DNA from: Flavobacterium hibernum
Lineage (GTDB): Bacteria > Bacteroidota > Bacteroidia > Flavobacteriales > Flavobacteriaceae
NCBI RefSeq assembly: GCF_000832125.1
Contig: NZ_JPRK01000005.1
Coordinates: 310,001-374,000, forward strand
Reading direction: 5' to 3'
DNA: 64,000 nucleotides
Part shown: positions 37,149 through 45,960 of the stretch, one piece after another
How positions within the stretch are numbered: the stretch's first letter is position 1
Layout of the letters: each line of letters starts with the position of its first letter
Position numbers and translations under genes: made by a program
The notes under the pieces: model-generated
Told to the model about the DNA's origin: nothing
What the model saw: only the letters and a program-made list of their open reading frames with translations
Database searches by the model: none

Positions 37149-37865
37149 ATGAAAGAACAATTTAAAAAATTTCTGAACGAAGAACAGGATCCAAAAGCGA
37201 TTGAAAAAATCACTTCGAAACTCAATGATTTATTGATGAAAAACGAAGAAATTGGTTATATCGCGGTTCAAAAAAAACCAGCAATTACTGTTTTTCCAGA
37301 TAGCATTATCTTAACCAACAAACGTATCATTATTTGCAAACCTAAAAACTTGGGTCTTTCAATGGATTTTACTGATTATACTTGGGACGATATTACAAGT
37401 ACTTTTGTTAAAGAAAACATTTTAGGTTCTGAATTTTCGTTTGGAACTAATACTGACTTGACTATTTCTATTGATTATATCCCAAAAACTCAAGCTCGAA
37501 AAATATATACGTATGCTAAAGAACAATTAGATTTAATAAAAAATCCAATTGTTGCCGAAACACCAATCGTAGAAACTGCGCAAGCTATTGAAGAGGAAGA
37601 CGATCTTGAAGATGATGTAGAAGAAGTTGAAACTGAAGAGGTAACTAATTATGCCGAGATTATGCCGGCAACTTCTCCATCGTATACTGAAACTTTTGAA
37701 CCTATTCAACCAGCGCCAACCTCAACTGGAGATCGTAAATTAAGTGATTTGTCTAAGGATGAACTTTTCGACAAGTTACAGAATTATAAAAAACTGCTTG
37801 ATAACGGATTAATCATGCAAGGCGAATACGACGCTTATAAAAAAGAAATATTAAGTTACATGTAA
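37149..37865 (+). CDS. Bacterial PH-domain protein with SHOCT-like C-terminus
   Basis: This 238-residue protein has a bacterial pleckstrin-homology domain at about 35-135 (VFPDSIILTNKRIIICKPKN, DYTWDDITSTFVKEN). An acidic linker follows at about 147-175 (EEEDDLEDDVEEVETEE), then a proline-rich stretch and a SHOCT-type helical tail (DKLQNYKKLLDNGLIMQGEY). No signal peptide. Such proteins often bind membranes or partners; no specific function can be given. A bidirectional terminator follows. Confidence 0.8.
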   Translation: MKEQFKKFLNEEQDPKAIEKITSKLNDLLMKNEEIGYIAVQKKPAITVFPDSIILTNKRIIICKPKNLGLSMDFTDYTWDDITSTFVKENILGSEFSFGTNTDLTISIDYIPKTQARKIYTYAKEQLDLIKNPIVAETPIVETAQAIEEEDDLEDDVEEVETEEVTNYAEIMPATSPSYTETFEPIQPAPTSTGDRKLSDLSKDELFDKLQNYKKLLDNGLIMQGEYDAYKKEILSYM

Positions 37866-37920
37866 TTTAGTCTGAAAGTCTAAAGTTATAAAGTCTTAAA
37901 GCTTTCGTTGAAATAAAATA

Positions 37921-37957
37921 AAAAAGCCAGAATAGAATTTTCTATTTCTGGCTTTCT
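37921..37957. terminator. Bidirectional terminator
   Basis: A stem AAAGCCAGAATAG / CTATTTCTGGCTTT with one bulge has an A-run on the left and T-run on the right. It serves the PH-domain gene (plus) and the DUF4407 gene (minus). Inverted fragments of a GAAAGTC/GACTTTC repeat flank it on both sides. Confidence 0.8.
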
Positions 37958-38005
37958 CATTTCTAATCTTTCGGACTTTCGACCTTCGATTTTAAGACTT
38001 TCAAC

Positions 38006-39106
38006 TTATAAAGTCGCTTTCTGCTTTTCGACAAAACTATTCGATTGCAGTTCTAATAACTCTTTTGCGTTTTTGCGTTGCAAGTCGTATAAACTTTTAT
38101 CTTCGGCAATATCAGCATAAACTTTGTCATGCATTTCTGCGCTGGTTTTCACTAATAAATCGCGTTGGTATTTGTTTTGTGCTAAAGTCGCTTTCATAGC
38201 CGTTTCAGCTTCTTCCTGTTTGAAATCGAATTCGCCTTTTGGTGCTAATAACTTTGCAATAATTGGAGAAGTTTCAATTGCAAGAAACAATAACATGATA
38301 AAAAATGATGGTAACCAAGGTAATTTGTCTAAGGCATTTATACGTGCCATTAAACCATCAAAACCTTCAATAATTGGCTGAGTTTGCGATACTTTTTTAT
38401 CTAAGTCGGCTTGTAATTGTTTGCCTGCTTTTTCTTTTTCCGCAATTTTAGCCTCGTTTGCTGTTTTCAGTGTTTCGAATTCTTTTAAAGCAGCATCGTG
38501 TTTTTCGCGTTTCTCTTTATAAACCGGACCTTTACCAAGTTTTTTAGTTCCTGTAGTTCCTTCGGCTTCGGTAATATAAGTCGAATACAAATCGTTAACC
38601 TCTTTTTCTTTCTTTAAAATATCAGCTTTCAAAGATGCAATTTCGGCTTTATTTTTATCTAAATCTGTTTTGAAATAAGTACCAATTTGCTTTTTGTTGG
38701 CCATTTCCATTTCGTTTTTCTCTTTCAATAAAACGGTATTGATTTCTTTTTCGAAAATTTTAATTTCTAATGGTTTCGAAATTACAATTGCAATAATAAC
38801 TGCCAACATAATTCGCGGCGTTGCTTGTAGAAATTCATCAAAAAAACGATCTCTTTTTTTAATCGTTGAAACAATAAATCGGTCTAAATTAAAGATGAGC
38901 AAACTCCAAACAAATCCAAAAATTAAAGCCGGATAAATAGAGTCAAAAACAGTAAAAAGTGCATAAGCACTGGCCAAGAAAGCCATAACTGCAGTAAAAA
39001 AAACGGTGGCTCCAATACCAACATATTTGGTTTGTTCGCCTTCTGAACAGCCTTCGAGAAGATCTCGATCTGCACCAGAACATAGGATAAAAAATTGTTT
39101 TAACAT
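38006..39106 (-). CDS. DUF4407 membrane protein with long coiled coil
   Basis: This 366-residue protein has hydrophobic segments at about 33-55, 58-80, 92-112 and 268-288. Between the third and fourth lies a strongly charged coiled coil (about 115-250), including NKAEIASLKADILKKEKEV. The start FILCSGADRDLLEGCSEGEQ is typical of DUF4407. The function is unknown. A TAnnTTTG box lies 31 bp before the start, and the gene is divergent from the phytase-linked receptor. Confidence 0.87.
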   Translation of the reverse strand: MLKQFFILCSGADRDLLEGCSEGEQTKYVGIGATVFFTAVMAFLASAYALFTVFDSIYPALIFGFVWSLLIFNLDRFIVSTIKKRDRFFDEFLQATPRIMLAVIIAIVISKPLEIKIFEKEINTVLLKEKNEMEMANKKQIGTYFKTDLDKNKAEIASLKADILKKEKEVNDLYSTYITEAEGTTGTKKLGKGPVYKEKREKHDAALKEFETLKTANEAKIAEKEKAGKQLQADLDKKVSQTQPIIEGFDGLMARINALDKLPWLPSFFIMLLFLAIETSPIIAKLLAPKGEFDFKQEEAETAMKATLAQNKYQRDLLVKTSAEMHDKVYADIAEDKSLYDLQRKNAKELLELQSNSFVEKQKATL

Positions 39107-39137
39107 GATTGATGATTTTTGATTGTGATTGATACGG

Positions 39138-39145
39138 CAAATTTA
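39138..39145 (-). promoter_or_regulatory. -7 promoter box for the DUF4407 gene
   Basis: The minus strand reads TAAATTTG, an exact TAnnTTTG, 31 bp before the start. Confidence 0.45.
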
Positions 39146-39219
39146 GCGCCAAATATTTAATTATGATCTAAATAGTTGATTTGTTTTCACTTGCGTCTAT
39201 AAAAATTTAGCTTTTATTA

Positions 39220-39236
39220 AATGTTATTTTAACATT
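39220..39236. promoter_or_regulatory. Inverted repeat upstream of the receptor-phytase genes
   Basis: AATGTTA-TTT-TAACATT is a 7-bp inverted repeat about 108 bp before the receptor ATG, in the divergent gap. Related AACATTAA words recur at 39231-39238 and 39299-39305. A phosphate-responsive role is imaginable given the phytase, but there is no direct support. Confidence 0.3.
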
Positions 39237-39344
39237 AATCTATTTCTAATGTTCGCCAAAATCATAACACTATAGTAATTTTTTTTAACTCCTTTAGTAA
39301 CATTAAGGTTCTAGTTTCGCAACCAAAATAAAACACTAAGAACC

Positions 39345-42155
39345 ATGAAAAAAATTTATTTATTAGTAACATTCTTCTTATTAGCCTTCTCCGGTTATGC
39401 CCAAAAGGCAATAATTTCAGGAAAAGTATTAGATGTAGATGATAAACTTCCTTTACCAGGAGCAATGATTCAAATTGTTGGTGAAAACAAATACACTGTT
39501 TCAGATTATAATGGACGTTTCGAATTACTTAACATTAATCCCGGAACTTATCAAGTACAAGTAAAATATATTGGATATAATGCAATAACTCACGAAATCG
39601 TAGTTGAACAAGGAAAGAATAACGTAATTGATTTTGCCCTAAAAACTTCGGGAACTGAGTTGAATGAAGTTGTTGTTGGAGACATTTTAAAAGGTCAGGC
39701 AAAAGCATTAAATCAACAAAAAAATAACAAAAATATTGGAAACGTAATATCATCAGATCAAGTAGGGCGTTTTCCAGATGCCAACGTAGGAGATGCTTTA
39801 AAACGTGTTCCGGGTATTACAATGCAAAACGATCAGGGTGAAGCACGTAACATTATTATTCGTGGTTTGGCTCCGTCATTAAACTCTGTGACTTTAAATG
39901 GCGACAGAATTCCGTCTGCCGAAGGTGATAATAGAAACGTACAAATGGATTTAATTCCTTCTGATATGATTTCTACAATCGAAGTAAATAAAACTTTAAC
40001 TCCGGATATGGATGCTGACGCGATTGGAGGTTCTGTAAATTTAATTACAAGAGCAACTCCAAATGGAGAGAGAATTTCTGCAACAGTTGCAGGTGGTTAT
40101 TTGCCAATTCGCGAACACGCTTCGTACACAGCAGGATTAGTTTACGGAAATCGTTTTTTAGACAATAAACTTGGAGCTGTTTTTAGCGGATCATACAATA
40201 ACGTAAACTACGGATCTGACAACATCGAAAACGAATGGGTAAAAGATAAATTTGGAAATGAATATTTACAAGCTTCAGAAATTAGAAAATACGACGTACA
40301 ACGTATTCGTCGTAGTGGTTCTGTTGCTTTAGATTACAAATTTGACGAAAACAATACCATTTTTGCCAATGCAATTTACAATTGGAGAGATGATAGAGAA
40401 AACCGTTTTAGAACGACTTATGATGATATCAACCCTATTTACAATGGCGAAACAATCACCGGATTTACAGGTCGCGTAAAACGTCAGACAAAAGGAGGAA
40501 TCGATAATAATCGTGATAAAAACAGACGATTAGAAGATCAACGTGTTCAGAATTATTCGATTCGAGGAGAACATTTAATCAACTCTACATTAGATTTAGA
40601 TTGGTCTGCAAATTATGCAAAAGCACGCGAATACCGTCCTGGAGAACGTTATATCGAATATCGCCAAAAAGGTCTTACAATGACCGAAGATTTATCTGAT
40701 ACAAGATTTCCTTTAATGACAACTACCGGAGAATCATTAGATAAATTCAAATTTCAATCGGCTAGCGAAAATACTGATGAAACTAGCGAAAGCGAATTTG
40801 GAGCAAAAGTTAATATTCGTTTTCCTTTTACTATTATTCCTTCTGAAAAAGGAAGATTGAGAACTGGTCTTAGACTTCGATTGAAAGAAAAAGAAAGAGA
40901 TAACAATTTCTACGCTTACGAACCAATCAATAACAACATAGCTTTGTTATCGCAAATTCCAACAAGTTATTACGATGGACAAAACTTTAATCCGGGAAGT
41001 AAATATGTTCCGGGAAGTTTTGCATCGGCTAGTTTTCTTGGAAGCTTAGATTTGAACAATGCATCATTATTTAAAAAATCATCTGACCCTGCCGAATTTT
41101 TAGCGGTAAACTATAATGCTAAAGAAAGTATTTATGCGGCATACGTAAGATGGGATCAGGATTTTAACGACAAATTATCTATGGTTTTAGGTTTCCGTGT
41201 TGAGAATACTCATATTGATTATACTGGAAATCGTGTTTTAGATGAGGAAGAATTAGAAAGCCAAATCAACACTAAAAATTCATATACAAACTTATTGCCA
41301 AGTATCTCTTTGCAATACAATGCTACAAAAGATTTAGTTTTAAGAGCTGCCGTTACAACAGCATTAGCAAGACCAAACTACTATGCATTAGCACCTTATG
41401 TAAATAACATTGCTGCCGATAAGGAAATTACGGCTGGAAATCCAGATCTTAATGCTACTTATTCATACAACTATGATTTCATGGCAGAGAATTATTTTAA
41501 ATCTGTTGGTTTAATTTCAGGAGGTGTTTTCTATAAAAAATTAAATGATTTCATTTATAACTATAGCGACAACCAATACGATGCTGCAAAATTTGCTGCT
41601 GATTTCCCAACTCAGGCAAATCCAATTCCGGCGGGCGAAAATTGGTCGTTTTTACAATCAAGAAACGGAGATACGGTTGATGTTTACGGTTTTGAAGTTG
41701 CTTTTCAACGTCAGTTAGATTTCCTTCCAGGGAAATTCTTAAAAGGATTTGGTATCTATTTGAATTATACTTACACAAAATCAAAAGCTAAAGGAATTGC
41801 GGATGAAGATGGAAACGAAAGAAACAACATTAGTCTTCCGGGAACAACGCCTCATATGTTTAACGGATCTTTATCTTGGGAAAACAAACGTTTCTCTGCA
41901 AGAATTTCAACTAATTTCACTTCAGATTATTTAGATGAATTAGGTTCAGAATCATACAAAGACAGTTATTATGACAAACAATTTTTCTTAGATGCAAATG
42001 CTTCTTTCAAAATTACAAAACAATTACGCGTTTTTGCTGAAGCTAATAACTTAACAAATCAACCTTTACGTTACTACCAAGGAGTTACGGCGCACACTAA
42101 ACAAGCTGAATATTATCAAGCTCGTTTCAATTTAGGTTTGAAGCTTGACTTGTAA
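39345..42155 (+). CDS. TonB-dependent receptor linked to phytase
   Basis: This 936-residue outer-membrane receptor has a signal peptide (1-19, ending GYAQ), a carboxypeptidase-regulatory-like domain at about 22-105 (ISGKVLDVDDKLPLPGAMI), a plug at about 120-235 (VGRFPDANVGDALKRVPGI, and IIIRGLAPSLNSVTLNGDR), and a barrel ending YYQARFNLGLKLDL. It belongs to the group of receptors lacking a SusD partner. It is followed by a phytase 73 bp downstream, with a hairpin between. Such receptor-phytase pairs are common in aquatic bacteria and suggest uptake of phytate products or of phytate itself. Confidence 0.93.
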   Translation: MKKIYLLVTFFLLAFSGYAQKAIISGKVLDVDDKLPLPGAMIQIVGENKYTVSDYNGRFELLNINPGTYQVQVKYIGYNAITHEIVVEQGKNNVIDFALKTSGTELNEVVVGDILKGQAKALNQQKNNKNIGNVISSDQVGRFPDANVGDALKRVPGITMQNDQGEARNIIIRGLAPSLNSVTLNGDRIPSAEGDNRNVQMDLIPSDMISTIEVNKTLTPDMDADAIGGSVNLITRATPNGERISATVAGGYLPIREHASYTAGLVYGNRFLDNKLGAVFSGSYNNVNYGSDNIENEWVKDKFGNEYLQASEIRKYDVQRIRRSGSVALDYKFDENNTIFANAIYNWRDDRENRFRTTYDDINPIYNGETITGFTGRVKRQTKGGIDNNRDKNRRLEDQRVQNYSIRGEHLINSTLDLDWSANYAKAREYRPGERYIEYRQKGLTMTEDLSDTRFPLMTTTGESLDKFKFQSASENTDETSESEFGAKVNIRFPFTIIPSEKGRLRTGLRLRLKEKERDNNFYAYEPINNNIALLSQIPTSYYDGQNFNPGSKYVPGSFASASFLGSLDLNNASLFKKSSDPAEFLAVNYNAKESIYAAYVRWDQDFNDKLSMVLGFRVENTHIDYTGNRVLDEEELESQINTKNSYTNLLPSISLQYNATKDLVLRAAVTTALARPNYYALAPYVNNIAADKEITAGNPDLNATYSYNYDFMAENYFKSVGLISGGVFYKKLNDFIYNYSDNQYDAAKFAADFPTQANPIPAGENWSFLQSRNGDTVDVYGFEVAFQRQLDFLPGKFLKGFGIYLNYTYTKSKAKGIADEDGNERNNISLPGTTPHMFNGSLSWENKRFSARISTNFTSDYLDELGSESYKDSYYDKQFFLDANASFKITKQLRVFAEANNLTNQPLRYYQGVTAHTKQAEYYQARFNLGLKLDL

Positions 42156-42178
42156 TAACTAACTTATAAAATTCTTAC

Positions 42179-42212
42179 ATTAGACAGAACTTCACGGTTC
42201 TGTCTAATTTTA
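42179..42212 (+). terminator. Hairpin between receptor and phytase, possible attenuator
   Basis: A perfect 12-bp stem (ATTAGACAGAAC at 42179-42190 with 42197-42208) and a 6-nt loop are followed by a short T run. It lies 17 bp before the phytase ATG, so it may lower phytase transcription rather than end the operon fully. Confidence 0.7.
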
Positions 42213-42228
42213 TTCAAATAAATATCAA

Positions 42229-43287
42229 ATGAAAAATAAATTCATCATCACTTTTTTACTTTCAAGTATTTTATTCACTGCTTGTAAAAATGATAAATTA
42301 GCACCCGTTGCACCAAACGCAGTAAAACCAACAGTAGTTACAGAAGCTTTACCTCATGATACAGATGACCCTTCAATATGGATTCACCCAACAGATCCTT
42401 CAAAAAGTATTGTTGTTGGTACAGATAAAGATACTGATGGCGCTTTGTATGCTTTTGACTTAAAGGGAAAAATAATCAAAAAATCAGAAGTTTTAAAACG
42501 TCCAAATAATGTTGACATCGCTTACGGATTAATCATCGACGGAAAAAAAGTAGACGTTGCTGTAACTACAGAACGTGAGTCTAATAAAATAAGAATCTTT
42601 AGTTTACCTGATTTAAAAGCAATTGACAACGGTGGAATTCCCGTTTTTGAAGGCGAAGCATTACGCGACCCAATGGGAATTGCTTTGTACACACGTCCAA
42701 GTGATAAAAAGATTTTTGCTATTGTGGGAAGAAAATCTGGTCCTTCTGGAAGTTATTTATGGCAATATGAACTTACTGGAAACGGAAAATTTGCAACAGC
42801 AAAAGTTGTTCGAAAATTTGGTGCTTATAGCGGAAAAAAAGAAATCGAGGCAATTGCTGTTGATAACGAATTAGGAACTGTTTTGTATTGCGACGAACAA
42901 TTTGGAATTAGAAAATACCAAGCTGACCCTGCTTTAAATGACAACAAAGAATTAGCTCTTTTTGGGAAAACAGGTTTCAAAGCAGATAACGAAGGAATTG
43001 CGATTTACAAAAAAACAGATTCTACTGGTTATATTTTGGTTTCAAATCAGCAAGCAAATACTTTTATGGTTTATCCGAGAGAAGGTGCAAACGGAAATCC
43101 AAACAATTATCCTTTATTGGCAGAAATTCCAACTTCGACAATTGAATGTGATGGTGCCGACGTAACGAATGTTAATTTAGGCGGAAATTTTAAAAATGGA
43201 CTTTTTGTAGCCATGAGCAACGGAATGACTTTTCACTACTACGCTTGGGATTTAATGCAAAAACGTATTGACGACGTTAAGAAGTAA
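42229..43287 (+). CDS. Beta-propeller phytase lipoprotein
   Basis: This 352-residue protein has a lipobox (FTAC, Cys19). The rest matches beta-propeller phytases: LPHDTDDPSIWIHPTDPSKS at about 43-62, with the calcium-binding acidic residues, GTDKDTDGALYAFDLKG, RPNNVDIAYG and, later, DNEGIAIY. It removes phosphates from phytate in a calcium-dependent manner and would be anchored to a membrane, probably facing the periplasm or surface. It is paired with the upstream TonB receptor. Confidence 0.93.
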   Translation: MKNKFIITFLLSSILFTACKNDKLAPVAPNAVKPTVVTEALPHDTDDPSIWIHPTDPSKSIVVGTDKDTDGALYAFDLKGKIIKKSEVLKRPNNVDIAYGLIIDGKKVDVAVTTERESNKIRIFSLPDLKAIDNGGIPVFEGEALRDPMGIALYTRPSDKKIFAIVGRKSGPSGSYLWQYELTGNGKFATAKVVRKFGAYSGKKEIEAIAVDNELGTVLYCDEQFGIRKYQADPALNDNKELALFGKTGFKADNEGIAIYKKTDSTGYILVSNQQANTFMVYPREGANGNPNNYPLLAEIPTSTIECDGADVTNVNLGGNFKNGLFVAMSNGMTFHYYAWDLMQKRIDDVKK

Positions 43288-43292
43288 GTTTT

Positions 43293-43417
43293 CAGTTTTC
43301 AGTCACAGTATTCAGTCGCAGTCGCAGTTTCCCAACTGAATAGTGAGACTGAATACTGCCACTGTAAACTGAGACTGAGACTGAGACTGAGACTGAGACT
43401 GAGACTGAGACTGAAAA
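43293..43417. repeat. Hairpin repeat with a CTGAGA hexanucleotide microsatellite
   Basis: An imperfect palindrome (CAGTATTCAGTC with GACTGAATACTG) is followed by seven perfect CTGAGA units at 43369-43410 and a degenerate eighth. The tract lies between the phytase stop and the shared terminator. Copy number is likely to vary between isolates. Confidence 0.92.
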
Positions 43418-43423
43418 CTAAAC

Positions 43424-43456
43424 AAAAAAAGCTGTTCATAACGAACAGCTTTTTTT
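43424..43456. terminator. Strong bidirectional terminator between phytase and pckA
   Basis: A perfect 14-bp stem (AAAAAAAGCTGTTC with GAACAGCTTTTTTT) and a 5-nt loop serve both convergent genes. Confidence 0.92.
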
Positions 43457-43477
43457 TAGTTTGAATTATAATCTTCC

Positions 43478-45082
43478 TTATTCTGTAATTGGTGCTCCCG
43501 CTAAGATTTCAGCGTTTGCAAACTCTTCAAATTTGGCAAAATTAGCTTTGAATTTTTGCGCTAATTCGATTGCTTTTTTATCATATAAATCTTTGTCTTC
43601 CCAAGTATTTCTTGGATCTAAGATTTCAGTTGGAACATTTGGACAACTTTCTGGTTGTGCAATTCCAAATACTTTATGATTTTTAAATTCTACATTATCC
43701 AATTCTCCTTTTAATGCCGCAGTAATCATTGCACGAGTATATTTCAACTTCATACGACTTCCTGTACCATAAGCACCACCAGTCCAACCTGTGTTGATTA
43801 ACCAAACTTTTACACCTGCTTCTTCCATTTTTTGAGTTAGCATTTCAGCATAACGTGTAGGATGTAATGGCATAAATGGCGCTCCAAAACAAGCCGAAAA
43901 ATTAGGTTGTGGTTCTGTAATTCCTGCTTCAGTTCCTGCAACTTTTGCTGTATATCCTGAAATAAAATAGTAAGCAGCTTGTCCTGGAGTCAGTTTTGAA
44001 ATTGGAGGCAAAATTCCGAAAGAATCTGCCGTTAAGAAAAATATATTTTTTGGATTATGTCCAATAGATCCTGGTTGAATATTATCGATATGTGTAATTG
44101 GGTAACTTACACGAGTATTTTGAGTGATCGAAACATCGTCATAATCTACTTCGTTAGTTCCCGGTTTAAAAACCACATTCTCTAATAGAGCTCCTTTTTT
44201 AATTGCTCTAAAAATGTCTGGCTCATTCTCTTCGGTTAAGTTAATTACTTTTGCATAACAACCACCTTCAAAGTTAAAAACGGTATTTTCTGCAGTCCAA
44301 CCGTGCTCATCGTCACCAATTAACTTACGTTCCGGATCTGCTGATAAAGTTGTTTTTCCTGTTCCAGATAAACCAAAGAAAATTGCTGTGTCTCCTTCTT
44401 CTCCAACATTGGCACTACAGTGCATTGGTAAAGCATTTTTGAAAACCGGTAAAATGAAATTTAATGCAGAGAAAATTCCTTTTTTCATTTCGCCAGTATA
44501 GCCCGTCCCTCCAATAAGAGCAATTTTTTTAGTAAAATCTAAAATCGCAAAATTAGACTGACGCGTTCCGTCTACAGCTGGATCTGCCATAAAACTTGGC
44601 GCACAAACTACAGTCCATTCTGGTGTAAAATTTGCCAACTCAGAATCTTCTGGTCGTAAAAACATATTGTAGCAAAACAAGTTTGACCAAGCAGTTTCTG
44701 TTACAACACGAACATTCAATCTATAATTTGGATCAGAACAAACATAAGCATCACGAACAAAAACTTCTTTATTTGATAAAAACTGAGTTACCTTATTATA
44801 TAATTTCTCAAAAGCATCAGATGAAAATGGAATATTGACATTTCCCCACCAAACTTGATCCTCAGTAATACTGTCTCTAACAATAAAACGATCCTGTGGA
44901 GAACGTCCCGTAAATTCACCCGTATTGATTGCTAATGCTCCCGTCGAGTTCTCAACACCTTGGCCTAATTGCAAAGTGATCGCATGCAATTCATCTGCCG
45001 ATAATTGGTAGCGAACTTTTGCATTTTCAATTCCTAGTTCTTTCAACGAAATCGATTGCGAGAAAAGTGTGTTAGTGTCCAT
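43478..45082 (-). CDS. pckA: Phosphoenolpyruvate carboxykinase (ATP)
   Basis: This 534-residue enzyme has the kinase-1a P-loop GLSGTGKTTLS at 237-247, the kinase-2 and metal region LIGDDEHGWTAENTVFNFEG, the PEPCK signature around GEEGDTAIFF and the N-terminal substrate region TGEFTGRSPQDRFIV. It converts oxaloacetate plus ATP to phosphoenolpyruvate and is a gluconeogenic entry enzyme. Its length is normal. It is convergent with the phytase and monocistronic; a -7 box lies about 35 bp upstream. Confidence 0.97.
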   Translation of the reverse strand: MDTNTLFSQSISLKELGIENAKVRYQLSADELHAITLQLGQGVENSTGALAINTGEFTGRSPQDRFIVRDSITEDQVWWGNVNIPFSSDAFEKLYNKVTQFLSNKEVFVRDAYVCSDPNYRLNVRVVTETAWSNLFCYNMFLRPEDSELANFTPEWTVVCAPSFMADPAVDGTRQSNFAILDFTKKIALIGGTGYTGEMKKGIFSALNFILPVFKNALPMHCSANVGEEGDTAIFFGLSGTGKTTLSADPERKLIGDDEHGWTAENTVFNFEGGCYAKVINLTEENEPDIFRAIKKGALLENVVFKPGTNEVDYDDVSITQNTRVSYPITHIDNIQPGSIGHNPKNIFFLTADSFGILPPISKLTPGQAAYYFISGYTAKVAGTEAGITEPQPNFSACFGAPFMPLHPTRYAEMLTQKMEEAGVKVWLINTGWTGGAYGTGSRMKLKYTRAMITAALKGELDNVEFKNHKVFGIAQPESCPNVPTEILDPRNTWEDKDLYDKKAIELAQKFKANFAKFEEFANAEILAGAPITE

Positions 45083-45383
45083 AAATTTTAAGTTGTGTGT
45101 GATATTTAATAGAAAGCAAAATTATAGAATTTATTATTAATCCCGTAAAAAAAATTAAATTTCACTTTTATTTATATCAATAAAGCAATTTTTAACCTTC
45201 AAAATTAATAAAACAAAAAAATAACCGCTTCAAATTTGATTTTCTATAATCCACTTAATGAATTTGTTATATTATTTACTCATTAAAGTAAAAAACAAAA
45301 TAAACTCACATAAATACAATTATATGTTATTTATGAGACAAAATTAAAGATTAATTTTTAGATAGAATTTTTTATTCTTGATT
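45083..45383. other. AT-rich gap with a pckA promoter box
   Basis: This 301-bp gap holds a minus-strand TAATTTTG box (45124-45117) about 35 bp before pckA. The remainder is very AT-rich; no gene, hairpin or repeat of the named families was found. Confidence 0.5.
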
Positions 45384-45770
45384 TTATGATTTTCTCTTCA
45401 AAATCGTAAAGAATAATACTGCCCAAGCAATAATTAGCAAAAAACCACCTAAAGGAGTTGCGAATACAATAATTTTAAAATCAAATAAGGTCATACTTTT
45501 TGTTGCCAATAAATAGATTGAACCACTAAAAAGAAGTACGCCAGCTACAACTAAATTATAGATTGTTTTTAAGGTTTTTTCGGCAATGTCTTTTCTTGTA
45601 GAAAGAAAAAATAAAAAGAAAGCATGGTACATTTGGTAACGAACTCCAACTTCAAAAGTATTTAATTCGTCTACAGATAAGTATCTCTTCAACAAATGTG
45701 CTCCAAATGCGCCTAAAATAATAGCCAACATTCCGATAAAAGCTCCTGTCAAAACAATTCTTCTTTTCAT
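45384..45770 (-). CDS. DUF423 family membrane protein
   Basis: This 128-residue protein has four predicted helices and the DUF423 motifs GMLAIILGAFGAHLLKRYL near the N-terminus, VRYQMYHAFFLFF, FSGSIYLLATK and TPLGGFLLIIAWA. The function is unknown. A TAnnTTTG box (TATTTTTG at 45802-45795) lies 24 bp before the start. Confidence 0.9.
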   Translation of the reverse strand: MKRRIVLTGAFIGMLAIILGAFGAHLLKRYLSVDELNTFEVGVRYQMYHAFFLFFLSTRKDIAEKTLKTIYNLVVAGVLLFSGSIYLLATKSMTLFDFKIIVFATPLGGFLLIIAWAVLFFTILKRKS

Positions 45771-45794
45771 ATTTTCTATGCATTAAATTTTACA

Positions 45795-45802
45795 CAAAAA
45801 TA
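45795..45802 (-). promoter_or_regulatory. -7 promoter box for the DUF423 gene
   Basis: TATTTTTG on the minus strand, an exact TAnnTTTG, 24 bp before the start. Confidence 0.5.
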
Positions 45803-45909
45803 CTTCAATGTAAATTAAAAAGCTTTTTAGTTGCTAAAAATATTTTCATAAAGGGAAATCTGCTATATTTTAGCATCAAAATAAAAAATACTGTATTTTT
45901 AGCAAATTA

Positions 45910-45943
45910 AAATTGTTACATATATAACAATTTAATATATTTG
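45910..45943 (+). promoter_or_regulatory. Promoter with an inverted repeat between its boxes
   Basis: The -33 TTG is at 45913-45915 and the -7 TATATTTG at 45936-45943, separated by 20 bp. A perfect 9-bp inverted repeat (AAATTGTTA with TAACAATTT, 6-bp spacer) spans 45910-45933. A protein bound there would cover the promoter. The ATG is only 17 bp after the -7 box, so the leader is about 10 nt or less. Confidence 0.65.
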
Positions 45944-45960
45944 TGTTATATATTTAAAAT

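Noticed and set aside
39220..39305. Pho box upstream of the receptor-phytase genes
   Set aside because: Only AACATT words and one 7-bp inverted repeat are present; there is no pair of direct repeats with 11-bp spacing, so phosphate control is not claimed.
43369..43410. Short tandem units considered as a CRISPR array
   Set aside because: The units are contiguous hexamers with no spacers, and there are no cas genes.
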